12,769 nucleotides of DNA from NCBI GenBank assembly GCA_029261435.1, contig JAJDBI010000209.1, positions 1 through 12,769 on the forward strand, in the 5' to 3' direction. Positions within the stretch are counted from its first letter, which is position 1. Each line of letters starts with the position of its first letter. A program made the translations under genes and the position numbers. This DNA comes from Nitrospinaceae bacterium (GTDB lineage Bacteria; Nitrospinota; Nitrospinia; Nitrospinales; VA-1). Below, piece by piece: positions 1 to 5,496 of the stretch. Under the pieces are notes generated by a model, which made no database searches, was not told the DNA's origin, and worked only from the letters and a program-made list of their open reading frames with translations.

Positions 1-1385
1 TTTGATCGAAATACCAATAGTTTCTCTTCGGTCATTTCTATCATGGTGGGAAGAATTCCCCCAACACCCAGCCCGGAAGCTTTACGCCCGCCAAACGGCA
101 TCCAATCGACTCGGAATGCGGTGTGATCATTAATCATGACAGCTGCAGCGTTGATTCTTTTGGCGGTGTCCAGAGCGGTATCGATATTTCGGCTAAACAC
201 TGCGGCTTGAAAAGAAAAGGGGGTGAGGTTTGCCCTTTCAATTGCTTCCAGACGGTCTTTAAATGAATATATGTTGATGACCGGCCCAAATATCTCATGA
301 GTGGAAACCGAGGATTCATCTGAAGGGTTGAGGATCACAGTGGGAGCGTAGCAGGTGGTGCCTATTTTTTTGCCCCCGGTCAGGATTTTCGCGCCAGTCT
401 TTTTCGCTTCATTCACCCATTGATCGACACGGTCCACCTCTTTTTCCTGAATCAGCGGACCCACTTCAGTTTTTTCATCAGTGGGGTCGCCCACCACAAG
501 TTTTTCGGCCAGTTTAACCAGTTCTTTGGAAAAACTGTGGACAAGGCTTTCATGCACAAATACTTTTTGTACGGAAACGCATACTTGTCCAGCATGGTAA
601 AAACCACCTTTGGCGAGGAGGGGCAGGGCATCTTCCATGTCGGCGTCATGATCGATGATGACCGGAGCCGCACCACCATGCTCAAGAGCACACCGGGTGC
701 CTGGAGCCAGTTTGGAGCGTAGCTTCCATCCAACTTCTCCGGAACCAATGAATGAGAAAAATGCGACTCGGGGATCGGTCACGAGTTTTTCAGCCAAAGC
801 ACTTTCACAAACAACCGCCTGACACCATTCCTCAGGCAGTCCAGCTTCATACAAACATTTAACAAGGTTAAGACAGGAGAGGGGGGTTGCGCGTGCGGGC
901 TTTACAATAACCGGGCATCCCACCGCTACTGCAGGTATCACTTGATGGACAATTAAATTAAAGGGGTGGTTGAAAGCACTGATAGCGGCGATCACACCAA
1001 TTGGCTCGCGGGTGGTCAGAGCCATTCTGTTCATGGATGAAGGAGTCAAGTTCATGGGGATTTCATGCCCGGTCAACTGACTGATAGATTGCGCTGCTTC
1101 ACGGATACCCTGAACTGCTCTGGCAAGCTCGATGCGGGAATCGATCAAAGGTTTTCCGCCTTCTTCTGCCGACTGGCGGGCAAACTCCTCCGCTTTAGCT
1201 TGAACCAAGTCTGCAGTTTTCATCAAAATCTCGATGCGCTGGTGAGCTGGAAGAATTTTGTCCTTATTCATAGCCAATTGATGAGCCGTTGCCAGGGCGT
1301 TCTCTATTCGGTCTGCATCATCCAGATCAATTTCAGCTATCAAATGACCGTCGTATGGAGAGTTTACTTTTAAGAGTTTGGTCAT
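1..1385 (-). CDS. NAD(P)-dependent aldehyde dehydrogenase, C-terminus cut by window edge
   Basis: This gene oxidises an aldehyde to its acid with NAD(P)+ in the cytoplasm; the substrate cannot be read from sequence. From the ATG at 1385 one uninterrupted frame of 461 codons runs to the left edge. It ends in a segment reading MTEEKLLVF, which in this family lies close to the C-terminus, so only a handful of residues should be missing. Visible family motifs, in order: the FNHPFN segment holding the catalytic-pocket Asn, the FIGSGEVG nucleotide-binding turn, the LEHGG segment with the general-base Glu, the GQVCVS segment with the nucleophilic Cys, and a HEIFGPV motif near the end. An AGGAAA ribosome site lies about 7 bases before the ATG. 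It starts 75 bases after the acetolactate synthase-like gene on the same strand, so the two are probably one operon. The FNHP pocket resembles lactaldehyde/glycolaldehyde-type and GapN-like dehydrogenases; that narrower assignment is a guess. Confidence 0.93.
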   Translation of the reverse strand, partial: MTKLLKVNSPYDGHLIAEIDLDDADRIENALATAHQLAMNKDKILPAHQRIEILMKTADLVQAKAEEFARQSAEEGGKPLIDSRIELARAVQGIREAAQSISQLTGHEIPMNLTPSSMNRMALTTREPIGVIAAISAFNHPFNLIVHQVIPAVAVGCPVIVKPARATPLSCLNLVKCLYEAGLPEEWCQAVVCESALAEKLVTDPRVAFFSFIGSGEVGWKLRSKLAPGTRCALEHGGAAPVIIDHDADMEDALPLLAKGGFYHAGQVCVSVQKVFVHESLVHSFSKELVKLAEKLVVGDPTDEKTEVGPLIQEKEVDRVDQWVNEAKKTGAKILTGGKKIGTTCYAPTVILNPSDESSVSTHEIFGPVINIYSFKDRLEAIERANLTPFSFQAAVFSRNIDTALDTAKRINAAAVMINDHTAFRVDWMPFGGRKASGLGVGGILPTMIEMTEEKLLVFRS

Positions 1386-1460
1386 GGAACTTTCCTCAGT
1401 TAAATTTACCAGCGTGATGCTGGACCCAATTTGCAATAATTCTCTGCTGGTGGCTAGAGT

Positions 1461-3101
1461 TTAAAGGATACAGATTCTTGCGTTCAGTTCGTCATTCAAA
1501 ACTTTTTCATTTTCCGAATAATCTACAGGTACTTCTATCAGTTGTACTCCTTTGGCACCAAGGCATTCATTGAGAAGTTCGGGCAGTTGTTCTGTGGACT
1601 TTAGGCGGTGCCCTTTAGCACCATAGGACTCAGCATATTTAACAAAATCAGGGTTCCCGTAGTCAAGACCAAAGTCAGGGAAACCCATTCCAGCCTGCTT
1701 CCATTTTATCATTCCATAGGCATCATCGCGGAGGATCATCACTACCAGATTTAAATCCAGTCGAACAGCGGTTTCCATTTCTTGAGAGTTCATCATGAAA
1801 CCTCCGTCGCCGCAGATCGCCATTACCTTTCTATCGGGATGAACAATTTTGGCACCGATCGCCGAAGGCAGGCCGGCTCCCATGGTTGCCAGAGCATTAT
1901 CGAGCAATACGGTATTTGGCTGATAGGCTTTATAGTTGCGCGCGAACCAGATTTTGTATACGCCATTATCCAGCGCAATGATTCCATCGTTTGGCATAGC
2001 TTGACGAACCTGGCTGACAAGATGCTGGGGAATGACCGGGAATTGGCTATCCTCGCTCCTTTCTTTTAAATGTATTTCGACTTCATTTTTGACGCGCTCG
2101 AAATAGCTGAAGTCCCAGTTCTTTGATTTTTCCAGTTTTTGAGTCAGTCTGTCAATGCTTCCGGCAATGTCCCCGACGACATCCAGTTGAGGAAAATAAA
2201 CTTCGTCAACATTGGAGGAAAAGTGGTTGATGTGAATCACATTGGCTCCCCCAATAGACATAAAGAAGGGAGGTTTTTCAATGACATCGTGCCCCACATT
2301 AATAATCAGGTCGGCGCGGTCGATCGCGCAGTGCAGGTAGTCTTTGTTTGAGAGCGCGGCGGTGCCTAGAAAGTGAGGATGATTTTCATCTATTACCCCT
2401 TTACCCATCTGAGTGTTGAAACAATAAATTCCAGTTTTAGTAATGAGTTTTTCAAGAGCGCCGCAGGTGCGGTTTCTGTTAGCCCCTGCACCGATGAGCA
2501 AGAGCGGGTGTTTAGCCGAGCCAATCATTTCCACGGCTTTATCAAGTGCTTTTTCATCAGACTGGGGTCTTCGAGTGCTCACGGTTTCGAAGGGAAAGGT
2601 AGTACATTCTTCGGCGGCGATATCCTCGGGCAATTCCAAATGCACTGCTCCCGGTCTTTCTTCCCGGGCAATGCGCATGGCTTCATGAACCAGCACGGGT
2701 ATATTATTCCCATGCACAATTTGTTTGGTGAACTTGGTGATAGGTCGCATCATCTCGATAACGTCGATGATTTGAAAACGTCCCTGCTTACTTTTTTTAA
2801 TGGGTTTCTGGCCGGATATCATGAGAATGGGCATGGCTCCGAGCTGAGCATAGGCACCTGATGTCACGAAATTGGTCACGCCGGGGCCTAGTGTAGAAAG
2901 GCAGACTCCAACTTTTCCGGTCAACCTTCCATAGGTTGCGGCCATAAACCCGGCACCTTGTTCGTGGCGGGTTAGAATCAGCTTGATTTTGGAAGTTCTT
3001 AAAGATTCCAGGAAATCGAGATTTTCTTCTCCGGGAATGCCAAAAATAAACTCTACGCCCTCTTGTTCCAATGAGCGAATAAAAAGATCAGATGCTTTCA
3101 T
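1461..3101 (-). CDS. Acetolactate synthase-type thiamine diphosphate enzyme, large subunit
   Basis: A ThDP-dependent enzyme of the acetolactate synthase/pyruvate oxidase superfamily, 546 residues, about the family's usual length. Acetolactate synthases condense two pyruvates to acetolactate, feeding branched-chain amino acid synthesis or acetoin formation. Visible: the N-terminal pyrimidine-binding domain with the catalytic Glu47 in TRHEQGAGF; a central domain (about residues 185-330); and a C-terminal pyrophosphate-binding domain with GDGG at 431-434 and the metal-ligand end of that motif at RDDAYGM (458-464). The usual Asn is replaced by Asp there. The C-terminal VDYSEN resembles catabolic (AlsS/BudB-like) enzymes more than IlvB. 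No regulatory small subunit (ilvN) is adjacent; the downstream neighbour is an aldehyde dehydrogenase. Both points argue against a standard biosynthetic ilvBN locus. The ATG at 3101 has GGAG about 9 bases upstream. The family is certain; the exact reaction is not, and other ThDP decarboxylase/ligase activities remain possible. Confidence 0.9.
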   Translation of the reverse strand: MKASDLFIRSLEQEGVEFIFGIPGEENLDFLESLRTSKIKLILTRHEQGAGFMAATYGRLTGKVGVCLSTLGPGVTNFVTSGAYAQLGAMPILMISGQKPIKKSKQGRFQIIDVIEMMRPITKFTKQIVHGNNIPVLVHEAMRIAREERPGAVHLELPEDIAAEECTTFPFETVSTRRPQSDEKALDKAVEMIGSAKHPLLLIGAGANRNRTCGALEKLITKTGIYCFNTQMGKGVIDENHPHFLGTAALSNKDYLHCAIDRADLIINVGHDVIEKPPFFMSIGGANVIHINHFSSNVDEVYFPQLDVVGDIAGSIDRLTQKLEKSKNWDFSYFERVKNEVEIHLKERSEDSQFPVIPQHLVSQVRQAMPNDGIIALDNGVYKIWFARNYKAYQPNTVLLDNALATMGAGLPSAIGAKIVHPDRKVMAICGDGGFMMNSQEMETAVRLDLNLVVMILRDDAYGMIKWKQAGMGFPDFGLDYGNPDFVKYAESYGAKGHRLKSTEQLPELLNECLGAKGVQLIEVPVDYSENEKVLNDELNARICIL

Positions 3102-3128
3102 AGATAAGACTCCGATATATGCAAATCG

Positions 3129-3145
3129 TTAGGATAGAATCCTAA
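3129..3145. promoter_or_regulatory. Perfect 7+7 palindrome upstream of the acetolactate synthase-like gene
   Basis: TTAGGAT and ATCCTAA arms are separated by AGA, ending about 28 bases before the ATG at 3101. A further TTAGGAT half-site occurs at 3229-3235, exactly 100 bases further upstream. The spacing and symmetry fit a dimeric repressor/activator operator in the promoter or leader of the operon. As RNA it would form only a small hairpin without a U-tract, so a terminator is less likely. No regulator is identified. Confidence 0.4.
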
Positions 3146-3248
3146 AACTTTATATTCAGTCTATTGTGCAATGGGTTTCATTACAAAATAAAAAGCAGAG
3201 CTGTTGATTTGTGAGTGGTGAAATATTTTTAGGATATTAATGGAGGAA

Positions 3249-3286
3249 AACCGGAAGGGCGGAAGCAGAATGCTCCCGCCCCGGTT
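3249..3286 (-). terminator. Hairpin terminator after nirK
   Basis: Read on the minus strand just past the nirK stop, AACCGG / GGCGG-G-AGCA / TTC loop / TGCT-T-CCGCC / CTT / CCGGTT forms a long GC-rich stem with one G-T pair and a small 3' bulge. The stem is followed by TTCC, so the U-tract is short but the stem is strong. It separates nirK from the acetolactate synthase-like gene, implying that gene has its own promoter in 3102-3248. Confidence 0.75.
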
Positions 3287-3306
3287 AGTTTCAGGAAGGG
3301 GAGGGT

Positions 3307-4284
3307 TTATTTTCCCTGGCGGATAACTTGCGGGTCTTCTTTACCTTCAACCACCAAATGCCCGATAGCACCTTTAGCTACCCGGTAAATGCTGTGATCG
3401 ACCAGAGCATAGGCACCCGGTACATCCACCTTAAACTCGACAATCGTTGCACCCGCTGACGGCACCAGAGTGGTTTGGATGCTTTTGCCAGTAGCACCAT
3501 TAAATCCGCCTTCGTTATAAACCTTGTCAAAGATTTCGCCAATGATGTGGAAGGAAGAAATGCCATTGGGTCCGATGTTGCCGAAATAGATCCTTACAGT
3601 TTCGCCAACTTTGGCTTTCAAAGCGTTTTTCCCAAGTAAGCCACCTGCTTTGCCGTTGAAAACGACATGAGTGGGGTGTTCATCAAGTCCTTTCTGGATA
3701 TCAAATGCAGCTACACCATTTTCAGGATCAGAAGTGAAAAATTCACTTTCCATAACATAATACTCACGGTCAACTTCGGGAAGCCCACCTTCAGGCTCGA
3801 CTAAGACCAGGCCGTACATGCCGTTGGAGATATGATCAACGATGGCACCTGCTGCGCAATGGTAAATAAAGAGTCCGGCTGCCTTGGCTTTAAAAGTGAA
3901 GGTTTTTTCCTGGCCGGGATCTACTGTAGTGAAAGCGGCACCACCTCCGGGTCCGTTGACAGCGTGAATGTCGATGTTATGAGGCTGGGTATTGCTCTTG
4001 GCGTTGGACAAGTGGAATTCAATGCTGTCTCCCACGCGAACTCTTGCCATCGGGCCAGGAACGGTTCCACCAAAACTCCAGAAATTATATTTTACGCCTT
4101 CAGCCAGATCTCCAACATATTCCTTGGCCTGTAGATTAACCACGACTGTTTCTGCTCCACGCTTTACAGCTGGCGGAACATTGGGGGCGGTTGTCAGTTT
4201 TGCTGTGACTCCGGCGATAGCTGTAGTGGTTCCGAACCCGGAAACCATAGCAAGCGCGATTAAAGCAGCGGTTAGTTTTTTCAT
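3307..4284 (-). CDS. nirK: Copper-containing nitrite reductase (NO-forming)
   Basis: NirK reduces nitrite to nitric oxide in the periplasm, taking electrons from a small copper protein or cytochrome c. The 325-residue protein has a Sec signal peptide (MKK, hydrophobic core, likely cleavage after AIA at 22-24) and two cupredoxin domains. All expected ligands are present: type 1 Cu His102, Cys143, His151, Met156; type 2 Cu His107, His142, His297; and the catalytic pair Asp105 and His246. It is therefore predicted active and is the compact two-domain class with no fused haem or extra cupredoxin domain. The start is set at the ATG at 4284, because an AGGAGGA ribosome site sits about 7 bases before it. 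An in-frame TTG two codons upstream abuts that site and is unlikely. The gene is divergent from an Rrf2 regulator with palindromes in between, and ends in a hairpin terminator. In nitrifiers NirK occurs alongside nitrite oxidation; its net direction there is unsettled. Confidence 0.97.
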   Translation of the reverse strand: MKKLTAALIALAMVSGFGTTTAIAGVTAKLTTAPNVPPAVKRGAETVVVNLQAKEYVGDLAEGVKYNFWSFGGTVPGPMARVRVGDSIEFHLSNAKSNTQPHNIDIHAVNGPGGGAAFTTVDPGQEKTFTFKAKAAGLFIYHCAAGAIVDHISNGMYGLVLVEPEGGLPEVDREYYVMESEFFTSDPENGVAAFDIQKGLDEHPTHVVFNGKAGGLLGKNALKAKVGETVRIYFGNIGPNGISSFHIIGEIFDKVYNEGGFNGATGKSIQTTLVPSAGATIVEFKVDVPGAYALVDHSIYRVAKGAIGHLVVEGKEDPQVIRQGK

Positions 4285-4446
4285 TTGCAATCCTCCTAAA
4301 GATTGAAAAAATTGAATCTATTAATGAATCGGGTTGGTATGGGTTAAAAAAATCTCTGTGTATCCTGAAAGCTCTCAATTACGTGTCAGCATTCTCCAAA
4401 TGGGCTCAAATGCGAACAGGTTAACTTTTGATGCAAAAATGGGATA

Positions 4447-4466
4447 AAAAGATATACTTATCTTTT
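4447..4466. promoter_or_regulatory. Perfect 8+8 inverted repeat between nirK and the Rrf2 gene (candidate Rrf2/NsrR-type operator)
   Basis: AAAAGATA and TATCTTTT arms flank a 4-base TACT spacer. The AAGAT/ATCTT half-sites recall published NsrR-type operators (AAGATG-like arms), although the spacing here is shorter. The repeat overlaps the likely -35 position of the Rrf2 promoter and lies about 160 bases upstream of the nirK start codon. It could therefore control both divergent genes. Binding by the neighbouring regulator is inferred from position and symmetry only. Confidence 0.55.
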
Positions 4467-4486
4467 GTGTCGACATAAGGTATGAT
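4458..4486 (+). promoter_or_regulatory. Possible sigma70-type promoter for the Rrf2 gene
   Basis: TATGAT at 4481-4486 matches five of six -10 consensus bases. A weak TTATCT lies 17 bases upstream at 4458-4463. The -35 falls inside the inverted repeat at 4447-4466, so a bound regulator would occlude it, as in autoregulation. On the opposite strand only weak promoter-like hexamers are seen for nirK (TTATGT/TATATC, 16-base spacer). Confidence 0.4.
4465..4478. promoter_or_regulatory. Second palindrome, possible Crp/Fnr-family site
   Basis: TTGTGTCGACATAA is a 14-base near-palindrome with a GTCGAC core; only one symmetric position pair fails to match. The TTGTG-N4-CATAA layout resembles Crp/Fnr/DNR-type boxes (5-4-5 format), and proteins of that family often control nitrite and nitric oxide genes. 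It shares two bases with the 4447-4466 repeat. It is short enough to be coincidental. Confidence 0.35.
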
Positions 4487-4534
4487 ATGTTATTGTTGTT
4501 GTCAAGATTAAATTATCTACTTTAAAGAGGCACT

Positions 4535-4966
4535 ATGATTTCCCAGACCGCAGAATACGCTTTGCGGGCCGTAGTTTGTTTGGCCCAGAACCCGGATAAG
4601 CCTCATACCACAGTGGAAATTGCTAAATGGACCAAGGTTCCTGAACATTATTTGTCAAAAGTTTTGTTGGCTTTAGCAAAGCATGAAGTAGTTATATCCA
4701 AGAAAGGTTTGCACGGGGGCTATGTGCTGGCTCAATCTCCAGAAGATCTTGCTTTACTGGATGTCATCAATGCGGTGGACCCCATCAAACATATAAAAAG
4801 TTGCCCATTGAAGCTGAAAACTCATGGAACAAATCTTTGCCGATTACACCAACGGCTCAATGAGTCGATCGGTATGATGGAAGAGCTGTATCGCACTTCG
4901 ACGGTTGCTTTGATTTTGAGCGAGCCCACTCAAAGCATCCCGCTTTGTGAATCGATCACCAGATAA
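4535..4966 (+). CDS. Rrf2 family transcriptional regulator, Fe-S type with one cluster Cys missing
   Basis: A 143-residue winged-helix regulator of the Rrf2 family (IscR, NsrR, RirA relatives). The N-terminal MISQTAEYALRA helix, the recognition-helix segment VPEHYLSKVL (35-44) and the wing KKGLHGGYVLA (56-66) are typical of DNA-binding members. The cluster loop is CPLKLKTHGTNLCRLH: C90 and C102 match the first and third cluster Cys of IscR by spacing, and H105 matches its His ligand. The middle Cys position is Thr96, with His97 beside it. An altered or more labile cluster is possible. An AGAGG ribosome site precedes the ATG. It is divergent from nirK, so nitrite/NO or iron-sulphur status is the likely signal. 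Calling it NsrR would go beyond the sequence. Confidence 0.9.
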   Translation: MISQTAEYALRAVVCLAQNPDKPHTTVEIAKWTKVPEHYLSKVLLALAKHEVVISKKGLHGGYVLAQSPEDLALLDVINAVDPIKHIKSCPLKLKTHGTNLCRLHQRLNESIGMMEELYRTSTVALILSEPTQSIPLCESITR

Positions 4967-5029
4967 TGCTATTGTATCGATAGGATTGCTGACTATCTAC
5001 GAATGTACAATTTAAAGGGGAGATAAAGA

Positions 5030-5182
5030 ATGTCTGAAAACAAAGATGCGTTAAGTGAAGAGGAAGCTGTTCAGGAGAATATATTTCAGGTCTCTGCTCT
5101 CATAGCATTGCTGGAGCAGAAAGGGATATTAACGCGTGAAGAAGTTTTGCATGAGGTGCAGGGGTTAAAGAACAGGGGGTAA
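5030..5182 (+). CDS. Small acidic protein of unknown function (50 aa)
   Basis: The ATG at 5030 has an AGGGGAG ribosome site 7 bases upstream and opens a 50-codon frame ending in TAA. The N-terminal third is rich in Glu/Asp (SENKDALSEEEAV). The rest is predicted amphipathic helix, with a short ISALIALLEQ-like hydrophobic stretch and a KGILTREEVLHEV segment, a helix-turn-helix-like pattern seen in many small uncharacterised bacterial proteins. No Cys, signal peptide or membrane span. It begins 64 bases after the Rrf2 gene on the same strand with no clear terminator between, so co-transcription is possible. No family recognised; the ribosome site and codon pattern support a real gene. Confidence 0.65.
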   Translation: MSENKDALSEEEAVQENIFQVSALIALLEQKGILTREEVLHEVQGLKNRG

Positions 5183-5199
5183 CGAAATGTTTTGTCGCC

Positions 5200-5217
5200 A
5201 AGGTGATAAACCTTTTT
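5200..5217 (+). terminator. Weak hairpin with T-tract after the small acidic gene
   Basis: AAGGT / GATAA loop / ACCTT followed by TTT lies 18 bases after the TAA at 5182. The stem is only five pairs, so this is a marginal terminator. It would also shield the convergent reading frame that ends at 5216. Confidence 0.35.
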
Positions 5218-5362
5218 AAGTTGCACTGAATTTATTGACATAATATTTAGCTACATTCTTGACTGACAAAACACCGACGATATCCTGATTCTCTTTGACT
5301 ACTTTATCTTCATTTTTGATGGTTTTCTTGATTTGTTCTCCCCAGAACTCATAGCCTTGCAT
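5216..5362 (-). pseudogene. Short frame resembling the end of a CBS domain (probable remnant)
   Basis: The minus strand has an open frame from an ATG at 5362 to a TAA at 5216 (48 codons). Open reading continues upstream only to in-frame stops near 5407. Its C-terminal part, DIVGVLSVKNVAKYYVNKFS, resembles the last strand and helix of a CBS domain (pattern VGVLSxxDVAxYY). A complete CBS domain would need more residues N-terminally and is not present. The ATG has no ribosome site at a suitable distance; an AGGAG occurs about 33 bases upstream without a usual start codon after it. The likeliest reading is the tail of a decayed gene. A genuine small protein cannot be excluded. Confidence 0.4.
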
Positions 5363-5496
5363 AATATTCGATAGTTTTTCGTTTCCAAATATTCTCCTGA
5401 AAAAGCGGTGAAACTAAAATCAAAGAAAGCGGAGTTGGAAAATCAATTGTGATTAGGCTTGCTCGGTGGGGTGATTTTCAGCAAACAAAGAAAATA

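Noticed and set aside
420..748. Open frames on both strands inside the aldehyde dehydrogenase region
   Set aside because: The continuous dehydrogenase frame with catalytic motifs covers this stretch; these frames are overlaps without ribosome sites or recognisable motifs.
3102..3248. T-box or other riboswitch upstream of the acetolactate synthase-like gene
   Set aside because: No T-box core, leader peptide or extended conserved stem is visible; only the short palindrome stands out.
4285..4290. TTG start two codons upstream of the nirK ATG
   Set aside because: It lies directly against the AGGAGGA ribosome site, while the ATG at 4284 has normal spacing and gives a clean MKK signal peptide.
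4136..4378. 80-codon minus-strand frame overlapping the nirK start
   Set aside because: It is out of frame with nirK, covers the signal-peptide region and has no recognisable domain.
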